A stretch of DNA of 64,000 nt from Siphonodentalium dalli (taxonomy: Eukaryota > Mollusca > Scaphopoda > Gadilida > Siphonodentaliidae), in assembly GCA_032622095.1 (NCBI GenBank), contig CP136066.1, positions 118,007,319-118,071,318 of the forward strand, written 5' to 3'. The position numbers were made by a program, and so were the translations under genes. The notes beneath the pieces are model-generated. The model made no database searches. It was given only the letters and a program-made list of their open reading frames with translations, and had not been told where the DNA came from. Shown here one piece after another: positions 37,744 to 47,708 of the stretch. Numbering within the stretch: position 1 is the stretch's first letter; each line of letters opens with the position of its first letter.

Positions 37744-38428
37744 TTAGCGATATAAACTATATTTGCAACATCGTCGGATTCTGAGAATACCGTAAACCCA
37801 GTGTATTTCAAATCTTGTATGCACCCAATAATATACTTACCAGTAGATATCATATTCCACCGGTTCAAATCCTGCACGCATATAATTATACAGTCGACAT
37901 AAATTTCAACTCAGTATATTATTATCATATAAATTCATCTGATATTATAATTATTACGGAGATGTTTACGTCGACTGATAATTATAGGCCTATTTTAGCA
38001 TTGCGCGAATATGGTTTCTATTTATGGGGAGGTTATTTCCTCAGCGAAGCGGAAATGGCCGAGTCGCTGAGAATGGACGTAACATGTTACATGTCTTTCT
38101 CCGTTGTGTCTGGTATATATATAAACAATATACACGAAGAACCGAAACGACGATTTATTAAAAGCTCCTACGAAAATTCACGGGATCGGAGTTTTCCAAA
38201 ACATACCGCACTTGAAGAACGGGAACTCCGATATAAAACTCCGATTGAATCGGATGATTATACCGACGACACAGCGAAAAATCTCCGACGGAATCAGAGT
38301 TTTATACCGATACAAAAACTCCGATTGCCATCGGTATCGGAGATCGGAAATATCCATCGGAAACTCCGATTCCGACGGAAACTCCGTCGGAATTGGACAA
38401 GCTCCCTTATTAAAACAAAAACAGTAAA

Positions 38429-38661
38429 TTACATATTTGCCGCGAGAAACGACAACATATTGACCTTTTCTGTTTTCAGTCATGAATGCTTTGGTGCAAC
38501 AATCTGTCCCGACTTACTGATTAAGCGCTCAGAAGGCACACTTGTGGGCAAGTTGTGGCCCATATACATATACAGAGATATTTTCGCGCGAATTTGGATA
38601 ATGTTGGATACGATTTGCAATTCATTTTCCACCACTCCAATTGTCGTCAAATTGATGTCTC
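38429..38661 (-). pseudogene. hAT transposase C-terminal dimerisation domain, broken
   Basis: Reading the minus strand from 38640 gives L-E-W-W-K, then Y-P-T-L-S-K-F-A-R-K-Y. After a frameshift near 38550-38575 the reading continues T-S-V-P-S-E-R-L-I-S-K-S-G-Q-I-V, then an in-frame stop, L-K-T-E-K-V and L-S-F-L-A-A-N-M with a terminal stop at 38429-38431. This order (WW, PTL...A..YL, TSVPSER, L.PENV...FL..N) is the hallmark of the hAT dimerisation region. Two disabling changes and the missing catalytic core show it is dead. Confidence 0.85.
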
Positions 38662-39254
38662 TTGGTTTGTTTTCTATTTGTATTATACCATGAGGGGACT
38701 TATGTCCAGATTATACTAAAAAGGTCCCCAAGCAATACGTATTTATCCGTGGTGTCTCGATATTGGATAAACATTAGCACGAAAACAATTGTGAGAGTAT
38801 ACGGTAGTTTACATTTCGTAATTGTATGGATGGCGATCTAGTCTAATTATTGCTTTGTGTACACTAATTTGAACTGCATATGAGACGACTATAAACACAC
38901 ATCCATCAGCGTACAACGTGTTGGCACTGCCTTTGTGATAATTGATTTTCGCACTTTGCTGCTGTTACGCTTTGGGCGACTGGCTCGTTACCGTCTCGTC
39001 TCGCTGGTTCTCGTTTCATCTCGCTGGTTCTCGTTTCGTCTCTCTAGTTCTCGTTTTCGTTCATTACTTACAGGCTTTAGTGCCTCGAGTATGTATTTTA
39101 TTGACATTTGCTTTTGTAAAACCGACTAAAAGAAGAAAATATAGTCTGCGGCGGTATACCGACTATTCATGAAATCCAATACCGACTACATGGTATTAAA
39201 AACAAAACCGCTGTACGACTAAATACCGAAAAACCGTGAAGCCCTATAGAAATG

Positions 39255-39445
39255 ATTAGCATGAGGTTTAAAATCAATCGACTTATGAAACTGAAAATAT
39301 GCTCCATCCAGTGAGATTACTATCTTTAAATGTAAAGAAATGAGTCTTAATGACAGACTCACTTTGAAGTTTGATAAAGACATCTAGAAACATGTTTGCT
39401 CTAATTTTCAGGTATGTAAGACACTATACATCATGATTACATGAA
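39255..39445 (+). other. Likely 5' untranslated part of the carrier gene
   Basis: 'tctaattttcag' at 39400-39411 is a possible splice acceptor 34 bases before the start codon, so an upstream untranslated exon is plausible. The next bases 'gtatgtaag' also look like a donor, which leaves the exon border ambiguous. An in-frame TGA at 39434-39436 supports translation starting at 39446. No TATA-like promoter could be assigned. Confidence 0.45.
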
Positions 39446-39604
39446 ATGGGAATTGGTGTCGAAGGGTCAGCAGTGGATTTGATTAAATCCTCAGAGATAC
39501 CATTACATATACGACCGTCCATGGCCCAGAGAGAAGTCACAGAAGATGTCAAGCGTCTTAATAAGGAACATTTCCACAAAGATGAACATGAAACTAATGC
39601 TAAG
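39446..39604 (+). CDS. SLC25A42: Mitochondrial CoA carrier (SLC25A42-like), coding exon 1
   Basis: Encodes the 53-residue N-terminal, matrix/intermembrane-side leader of a mitochondrial inner-membrane carrier. It starts M-G-I-G-V-E-G-S-A-V, which resembles the M-G-N-G-V-K-E-G-P-V start of vertebrate SLC25A42. The ATG is chosen because an in-frame stop lies 12 bases upstream; an ATG at 39441 is in another frame. The exon ends ...GCT AAG followed by the donor GTGGGT (phase 0). It lies about 190 bp to the right of the nested hAT/Harbinger insertion. Assignment of this exon depends on the downstream exons, because the N-terminus of this family is poorly conserved. Confidence 0.75.
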
Positions 39605-39639
39605 GTGGGTCATACTGTTCGAAAATATTAGCTAAATGG

Positions 39640-39870
39640 ACAAAGTCAAGTTTGAGCTGTTGTCATGGGTTGGTGTCCGTTGTCTGTTGTGTGTGTCTAT
39701 GCGTGTGACATTAACAATTTCCTTTGGCACACCCTACATGCCACATCCCTCATCCGATCATCACCAAACTTTATATGGATCCCCAGGGTGACCTCTCGAT
39801 TGGAGCTATCAACTTTATCTGAATTTCGTTAGAAATTCAGCTATGCTCTAATTAATTGACCCTCCTTTAA
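39640..39870 (+). repeat. F1 fragment with head
   Basis: 'caagtttgagctgttgtcat' is an F1 head, followed by 'ggttggtgtccgttgtctgt', 'cacaccctacatgccacatc' and 'cagggtgacctctcgattgg'. It ends within the unit. Confidence 0.65.
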
Positions 39871-39884
39871 TAAGAAGGTTGACA

Positions 39885-40010
39885 TGCAGTACTACCACGG
39901 TCAGGCGGTTTGCCGCGGTACTGAAACTACGAAATACCGCGGTGGCCCGTGATAGCGACCGCGGTGACATGCGGTAGCGCACTTCACGACCGTGGTTGTC
40001 TTATGTGGTA
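39885..40010. repeat. GC-rich CCGCGGT-containing patch
   Basis: Several copies of 'ccgcggt' / 'accgcgg' and 'accacggt' / 'accgtggt' in both orientations within 125 bp, capable of folding on itself. A related near-palindrome (CCACGGCAAT ... ATTGCCATGG) lies at about 40128-40151. It may be the end of an unrecognised element. Confidence 0.45.
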
Positions 40011-41324
40011 ATGAATTTTATGACTAATAACTTCTTGACTGGATGAGCTGGCAATGGAAAACTGCACAGCGTTATGTTTACCTAAACAGTATTTTAATAG
40101 CTATAATAAAACAGACCTCAAAATTAGCCACGGCAATCAGCATTGCCATGGTAATAGATGTGGTAATAACCTTTTGTTGCTATGCCGTGGTATGGTTGTA
40201 TTTGTAAGTAGTATACAGTAATCGTGTAACTAAAGGCACATCGTAATTTCGGTACCAGTTAAGCAACTCTCAAATGTTGTATTCGATAGTGATATCCATT
40301 GCAGAAATGCAAGTAACATCATATATATAATTATATATACATGGTTGGAAACTAAAGCAGGTATATATGCCTAGGTGTTATTAATACATACTAGTAAGTG
40401 AGCTGAATCGATCGGCATTTTCAAAATTCAAAACATGAAATTCATGAATGATTATGTTGTAATTAAATTCTCTAATTATTTTTATATATCACAAACAGTG
40501 AGAGGCATTTACATTTCATATATAGACGTCATGCAATAAACAATCGGAAAATGCAATTGGGGCACACCGTGTAATACAAATGGAAACCCCTTAGACAACT
40601 GTTGCATGGGGGATCCCCTGGAATTCCCTTGAGTCGCGACCTCTCTAAACGTTAACATTTCGATCATATCACAATTGAAAATGTGGTATCATAGTCAGAC
40701 AAACTGAGTCAGTTGTACCCACAGCCGTGCATGGCAGGGTAACTTTCGTAACTTTAAAAGACGTTTTCCTTTGATGTCATGTTTATCCATTTCGAATTTG
40801 AAGAAAATGATATAAAAAGCACAATGTCATTTGAAATTGAATATATCCATGTATACAGGTTCGCGCTATTGATTCATAAATATGAGGACAGGTTGTTGCT
40901 CATTTCCGGGATTTAAAAAACAACATTCCCATGTGACGTCATCCGGTAGAAAGTATAAGTTGCAAACACATGCAGTTAACTATGTCGCAACAATAGATAC
41001 ATCAAAGGGATTATGCAGCAGTCATTGAATGTGGGTCTATCATGCACATGCCCATGCAGTGAGTCAGGTCAAGGACGCGCACTGTTTACAATACATTGTG
41101 ACATACTATCGTTCTTATATGTTGAGTTTTCAAATACTAATAAATAAAAATTTTTAACATCTGGGGTAGAGAATAAAATAAAGACACACTGTGAGGTGGT
41201 GTTTAGTTCTTTCTGTCGGATTTTATTATCGCGTTGCAGTTGCAAGTAGCTTTCAACACAAAACAGACCATGACAGAGCGAATATCAGTAAATATGCTTC
41301 TTCCACCTGATAGAGCTATTTTAG

Positions 41325-42579
41325 AGCTGAGAAATATTTGAAGAAAAAAAAAACGTTTATTGTAGAAATTTAAAAAATATGTCTTGCAAGTGCAAATGAC
41401 AGAATTCAGAGGCGAGAAATCAGGCTATTTTCCTATAACCAAACACAGAGTTGGGCTCCACTCAATATGAAAATCATGTTACGTATCCAAATTTGTCATT
41501 TTTTTCAAGTTTCCCAGTTTTGTAAAATAATTAAACCTTCAAACCTAAAGTGTCACATTTAACACAGGCTACACTGGCTGTTATGCCCCCACAGATACTT
41601 ATTTTTCTATTTTTCAGAACCCCCCTCCCCCTAGAACCCGATAAATTGTGTACTGCTAACTTTATAATAGTGGCCATCTTCCAAAATGGGTCAAAATCAG
41701 TTATTTCCCATGAAATCGTTCCTTCGGTATATTATAGAGTTAGATACTTTTAATAGTGGGGTCCCTTAAGGGTTGAATTGCGACTTTCATGACTAAAGCA
41801 TGAAACTGTTAATTAGTTATAAGGGAAACTTATTTGGATGGGGTGCCCAGGATATAATCAGGTTTCCATGGCAATGATATCATATATTTGAAGAAAAGTT
41901 AAAAAATACCAGTTAGAAACCAATGAGCATTGTATTTGAAGAAATGTTGTTAACTCATAGTGCCATTAATGGTCCATCAAACAGACACTAGGACATACAG
42001 TGTCAAGGTCAATTGCTATGTTAAAAGTCATTGGAAAAAAACCTGTAATTTTGAAGTTTAAAGGTATATATCTCATGACTGGCTTGTCGATTGCAATAAT
42101 CCTGACATATGAATAATGAGCCCTCACCTGGGCACCCCCTCCAAAAAGTTTCCACTATAATTAAGCAATACGCATATGTGAAGTTTCTTACTTTAGTTAC
42201 TAAAGTCACAAACTTGTATTTAATTTGTCTGATGGTCTCAAAAGGGTAATGCATCTTGACTTTATACATGTATGTACTGGACCACAGATAATATAAAAAG
42301 ATAGTACTTAGAATGTGATAATATTTGTCCCCCTGACATTTCGTCGGAGGACTATAGTATTGACCCTCGTCCATGTGTGTAGCCGTGTGGTCATCTGCCT
42401 GATACTTTGTCCAAGCCTTTTAATATATCAACCAGCATTGGAACCTGTGATTTTTAGTTCGGTTGGACTCATTTTGGCATAGTTATTGCCCTTTTTGGAC
42501 ATAGAATCGTACATCCAGGGACGCATCTTTTGTCCGAGGCTGTATTCTGTCATTTTCCAGTAAATATTTAGCTCAACTT
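41325..42579 (+). repeat. Dispersed 1.26 kb repeat, copy 2
   Basis: Near-identical to 29659-30920. Near 41839 it carries an extra 14 bases ('ggggtgcccaggat'-like) absent from copy 1. These are the inverse of 'cctgggcacccc' near 42127, so this copy keeps a pair of inverted 12-mers and copy 1 has lost one. An F1 head begins at its right edge. Confidence 0.75.
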
Positions 42580-45500
42580 GTATTGCTATGGCAGTATGGG
42601 TTGGCATCTGTTGTCTGTCCACTGTCCATCCATCAACAATTTCCTTTGACACACCCTACAGGCTGCATCCCTAATCCGATCTTCACAAAACTTCATATGT
42701 AGCTTCACAGTGACATGTAGATGGGAGCTATCAAATTTTTCTGAATTTCGATGAAAAACTTGGCCGCCAGCAGCCATCTTGCATTTCAAATTTGAATCAT
42801 TCGGCACACCCTACAGCCCGTTTTTTTGGCCAGATAATTATTGGCTCAACTACTTTGTAAAGTTTGAGCTATTGCTGTGGGTTGGCGTCCAATCGTCTGT
42901 GCGTCCATCCGTCTGTTTAGGATAACCTCTAGATGGGAGCTATCAAATTTTAGCCATCGATTATTTCCGAAAATTTGTTAAAAAACATGGCGGCCAGCAA
43001 CCATCTTGGATTTTACTATTTGCATGACTAAATCCTTTGGCACACCCTACAGGCCACATCCCTCATCCGATCATCACCAAACTTCATATGTATCTTCAGG
43101 TGACCTCTAGATGGGAGCCATTGATTATTTCTGAAATTTTTTAAAATCATGATCGCCAGCAGCCATGTAGAATTTCAATTTTGAGTCCATTGGCACAGCA
43201 GCCTGCAGCCCGCATATGTTTAAGTAATGTTTTGTAAGTTTACAGGCTTAATTAGTATTACCTCTAGATAAGAACTATCGAATTTGAACAATTTTCAATT
43301 AAAATATGGCCACCAGCAGCCATCTTGTAGTTTGCTCTTTGCATGACCTCATCCCTAGTCCATTCATCACAAAACTTGATGTGCATCTTCAGGGTTAACT
43401 CTGAATGGGAGCCATCATTTTTTCCGAAATTCGTTAAAAACATGGCCACCAGCAGCCATTTTAGCTCAACTTTACTTGTAAAGTTTGAGCTATTACCATG
43501 TCTTGGTATCCGTCGTCCGTGTGTGCGTGTGTGGAGATTTCCATCAACAATTTCCATTAGCATGGCCTACAGACCGTATTGTTTGTCTGATCATTATGAA
43601 ATTTGTCATGGATGTTAACATTGACATGTTGATGGGAACGAGTCATTTTGGGGTCATTTGGCTAAAAAACATGGCCGCCGACTGCCATCTTGGATTTTAC
43701 TCTTTGCATGACTAAATCCTTAGCTTTGTTTGGATCATCATGAAATTTGTCACGGATGTTGACATTGACATGTAGATGGGAACGAGTTATCTTGGGTTCA
43801 TTTGGCAAGAAAAAATTTCCACGAGCAGCCATCTTGGATTTCAAAATTCAATCCATTAGCACGGTCTATAGGCCAGAGTGTTCGTCTGATCTCATGAAAT
43901 TTGTTGCGCATGTTAATGTTGACATGCAGATGGGAACGAGTCATTTTTGGGTCATTCTGCCATAAAATATGGCCGCCAGCATTTTACTCTTTGGCATGGG
44001 CTACAGGTCGTACCTTTACTCAGATCATTATGAATTTTGTCATGGCTGTTGACATTGACATGTAGATGGGAACGAATCATTTTAGGGTCATTCAGCCATA
44101 AAACATGGCCGCCGACAGCCATCTTGGATTTTATTCTTTGCATGACTAAATCCTATGGCATGGGCTACATGTCTTACCTTTGTCGGATCATCATGAAATT
44201 TGTCATGGATGTTAACATTGACATATAGATGGGAACGAGTAATTTTGGGATCTTTCGGCAAAACATGGACGCCAGCTGCCATCTTGGATTTCAAAATTCA
44301 ATTTATCATTCCATTTTTTGCTCATCATAAAATTTAACTTCTTCATGGACACTTTCATTTATTTCAAATTTTAATTTGAATCCATCATTTATTTCAAATT
44401 TTAATTTGAACCCAGCAGCCCGCATTTATTGGAGTAATGTTTTGGAAATTTACAGGCATGTTTAGGATCACCTACCTGTAGATGGGAGCTAAAATTTCTA
44501 GCGATTTTCGGTGAAAAACATGGCCACTGGCAGCCATCTTGAATTTTACTCTTTGCATGACTAAATCATTTGACACAGCCTCCAGACCACATCCCTCATC
44601 TTTTCGCCACCAAACTTTGGGGTGACCTCTAGATGGGAGCCAATGATTATTTCCGAAATCCATTAAAAAATATGGCCACCAGCATCCATCTTGGATTTTA
44701 CTCTTTGCAACTGGAGCCAAATAAATTTCACACTAGAGCCGTTGGGGGCTTTAATAATGTACCTTATGTTGACCTGTTCAGATTTTTCGTATATGTGTTT
44801 GCATTGTACGAGAAAACTATGGTTTGCCGATTGGAATGTCCCATTTCTGGTCAAAACAAACTTTATTGCCAAAGGTTACGGTAAAATATCGAAAGCGGTG
44901 ATAAACTCCTTATTGTTCAATCAACCGTGAGCACTACAAATCAAATTTTGTAAGAATAATTTGGATTTTTAAGTGCCGCCACCCTATATAATTATAAAAT
45001 TGCAGAGAGGGCAACTTAGCATTTATCGATACGCACTGGATGATTATGCAATTTCAGATGGATTTAGCAGGAGCGGTGCCCATCTCCCAGTGAACCTACA
45101 GGCCACATCGCTCATCCGATCGTCACCAAACTTCATAAGGATCTTCAGGATGACTTCTGAATGGGAGTCAATGATTTTTAGCTCAACTTTATTTTGTAAA
45201 GTTTGAGCTATTGCCATGGCTTTGTCGTCCGTGTGTTTGTGTGTGCATGTGTTCGTGTGTACGTAAGGCGTCAACAATGCAGGCTACAGGTCGTACCTTT
45301 GGTCGGATCATTATGAAATTTGTCATAGCTTAATTTTGGGGTCATTTAGAAAAAAAACATGGCCGCCAGTGGCCATCTTGGATTTCAAAATTCAATCCAT
45401 TAGCACGGGCTACAGGCCGTACTGTTTGTCTGATCATCATGAAATTTGTCATGGATGTTAATATTGACATGTAGATGGGAACGAGTCATTTTGGGGTCAT

Positions 45501-46270
45501 TCGGCCCAAAAACATGGCCACCAGCAGCCATCTTGTATTTTACTCTTTGTATGACTAAATTCTTTAGCACGGGCTACAGGTCGTACCTTTAGTCTGATCA
45601 TCATAAAATTTGTCATGACTGTTGAAATTGGAATGTAGATGGGAACGAGTCATTTTGAGGTCATTCAGACAAAAAACATGGCCACCAGTGGCCATCTTGG
45701 AATTCAAAATTTAATCCATTAGCACTGGCCACAGGTCGTACTGTTCGTCTGATCGTCATGAAATTTGTCATGGATGATAATATTGACATGTAGATGGGAA
45801 CGAGTAATTTTGGGGTCATTCGACCAAAAAACATGGCCGCCAGCAGCCATCTTGGATTTTACTCTTTGTATGACTAAATTCTTTAGCACGGGCTACAGGT
45901 CGTACCTTTAGTCTGATCATCATAACATTTGTCATGGATATTATTAAACAATGACATGTAGATGGGAACGAGTCATTTTGGGGTCATTCGGCCAAAAAAC
46001 ATGGTCGCCAGCAGCCATCTTGGATTTTACTCTTTGTATGACTAAATCCTTTAACATGGGCTACAGGTCCTACTTTTAGTCTGATCATCATAAAATTTGT
46101 CAAGAATTTTAATAATGATATGTAGATGGGAATGAGTCATTTTGGGGTCATTCGGACAAAAAACATGGCCACCAGCAGCCATCTTGGATTTAACTCTTTG
46201 TATGACTAAATCCTTTAGCACGGGCTACAGATCGTACCTTTAGTCTGATCATCATAGGTACATCACACAC
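42570..46270 (+). repeat. Large F1 region: several arrays with heads
   Basis: About 20 F1 units in four or more blocks. New blocks start with the palindromic head (tagctcaactttacttgta / aaagtttgagctatt) near 42835, 43458 and 45178, each followed by a 'gtccgtgtgtgcg'-like tract. Two unit subtypes alternate: 'gacctctagatgggagc' (42600-43450, 44430-44720) and 'gatgggaacgagtcatttt' (43560-44300, 45290-46260). Nearly every unit contains 'gccatcttgg'. At 44300-44440 a short 'tttatttcaaattttaattt' duplication interrupts the pattern. Confidence 0.85.
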
Positions 46271-46992
46271 CAAATAAGGATTTTACTATGGTTGTAGTCT
46301 AAATTTTAGTAAATTTTGCATGCATGTTCTAAATAATGAGATGACACAACATTACTATGAAGAGACAGCTTGTTTACCATTCAATATATGACTTATATCA
46401 TGAAATATTTTATTCTTGTTTATTTATATATTTTGTCGCTACCTCGTAATTGCCTTTTGATAAATTCTGTGAAGGATAAATCGTTTGCTACCGTTTTCTT
46501 CAACAGAACCAACTTTGGGGAGACGTCATGAGTAAATTTAACGTCAACGTCATAGCAATAATTATTAACAAGTTCAGGTCAAAATGGTCCAATAATTCGT
46601 TTTTATTTATGTGCATTTTCTTTTGACATGTGTTATCATAATCGATTGCAATTATACATTTGGGACATTATATTATTCAAAATAACTCCTATACAAATCA
46701 TTTATAAATCAGATGATTCATTAAAGTTATGTCTACATAAAATGACACTTCCTGAAAGGACATATATGTCGTTCCACTCGCAAACTGTACGGTGACATAT
46801 ATATCGTTCTACTAGCCAAAGGGTTAAGCAAATTGTCATTGTATCCTGAGTCCCATTGGGATAGTCACAACTCTAGTTGTAATTGGTTTTCTTATCTTTA
46901 TTTTACACCGATTGTAAAAATAGGATTGAACTATTTTCGTCAATGAAAGCTACTTCCTGACTAAAACTAACATGAATTCACGTTTCATACAG

Positions 46993-47101
46993 GTCTCTAA
47001 TTCAAAAAAGATTGTTACCTCACTGGTGGCCGGAGCAACAGCTGGATCAGTTGCCAAAACCGTCATAGCACCGCTAGACCGAACAAAGATAAACTTCCAG
47101 A
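46993..47101 (+). CDS. SLC25A42: Mitochondrial CoA carrier (SLC25A42-like), coding exon 2
   Basis: Encodes the start of the first carrier repeat: V-S-N-S-K-K-I-V-T-S-L-V-A-G-A-T-A-G, then S-V-A-K-T-V-I-A-P-L-D-R-T-K-I-N-F-Q. The helix-1 glycine motif (AGATAG) and the signature P-x-[DE]-x-x-[RK] (P-L-D-R-T-K) are intact. 'APLDRTKI.FQ' is characteristic of the CoA/nucleotide-type carriers, including SLC25A42. Acceptor 'catacag', donor 'A|gtaagtgt' (phase 1). The protein is expected in the mitochondrial inner membrane, exchanging CoA for adenine nucleotides (family knowledge). Confidence 0.9.
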
Positions 47102-47708
47102 GTAAGTGTAAAATCAATATTTTTATATTTTTTGGTATAACTTGAGTTCCTCAGGAACTGAGTATCTTTATTTATTATATGCTTGTTCCTAGAATTGTTC
47201 TGGCTGTGTTGTATTGACAAATCTGTATGATCCATTGGTCACGTCGTACATGTAAATGACATTCACCTCAACCATGAAACCGGAACTCTTAAATAAAATC
47301 ATAACACATGATAGCCCTGCATAAAGAAACATCTACATATTTGGTGCGGGTTTCAACCAATCGTTTCGCAGCCACAATTGTTTGCGGGTACATGGTCGCA
47401 CATATACATGAATATTTCATGGCACACTTCGTTACCATTGCAGCATTGGAAATGGCAAACAAACTGTCCAATGTTTTTTATATCATTTAGCACCAGGCTC
47501 CTTACAATTGTCTCATAAAGGGGTGTATGAATTGTTGTCATTTGTGTGGTGGCTGATATATAGAAAATAGCTTATAGTCATTAGGCTAGTTTAATGGCAA
47601 CTATGATTCCGCAAAATATATTTTACATGGCTTCACAGCAGATTATCCTCAACAAAAGTACAAATTAACCTGTGAAAATACTGATTATACCACCACAACA
47701 GGGTTTAA

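Larger units (their letters stand above)
32249..38406. mobile_element. Harbinger-like element A (TTA target), middle of the nest
   Basis: The inverted ends GGGACCTTGTCCAATTCCGA and GGGAGCTTGTCCAATTCCGA differ by one base and continue as GACGGAGTTTCCGTCGG. They are flanked by TTA at 32246-32248 and 38407-38409. Three-base TWA duplications point to PIF/Harbinger, though no transposase or Myb-like protein is seen. Subterminal DNA on both sides is packed with 'atcggagttttctcc'-like repeats (about 32280-32520 and 38180-38400). Without insert B it would be about 1.7 kb. Confidence 0.8.
31944..39246 (-). mobile_element. hAT-like transposon, outer shell of a three-level nest
   Basis: Perfect 8-bp target duplications TAGAAATG lie at 31936-31943 and 39247-39254. 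The inverted ends TAGGGCTGCACGGT and TAGGGCTTCACGGT (one mismatch) are followed on both sides by 'ataccg'-rich subterminal repeats. A broken hAT C-terminal dimerisation domain lies on the minus strand at 38429-38661, so the right end is the 5' side. Most of the transposase is gone. A Harbinger-like element sits just beyond the transposase stop codon. Without inserts the shell is only about 1.1 kb. Confidence 0.9.
39605..46992 (+). other. Intron 1 of the carrier gene (7.4 kb)
   Basis: Donor GTGGGT and acceptor 'cgtttcatacag'. Content from left to right: a short F1 piece, a CCGCGGT-rich patch, about 1.3 kb without recognisable features (40011-41324), the dispersed 1.26 kb repeat, a 3.7 kb run of F1 units, and about 700 bp of unassigned DNA before exon 2. 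Confidence 0.8.

Noticed and set aside
37800-37880. 'ggttcaaatcc' as a tRNA B box
   Set aside because: No matching A box or cloverleaf can be drawn from the preceding 60 bases.
37815-38693. A 292-residue open frame, the longest in the window (+ strand)
   Set aside because: It runs across the boundary between Harbinger-like element A and the hAT shell, its middle is a translation of TCCGAT-type subterminal repeats, and its right part is antisense to the broken hAT transposase. It is not a gene.
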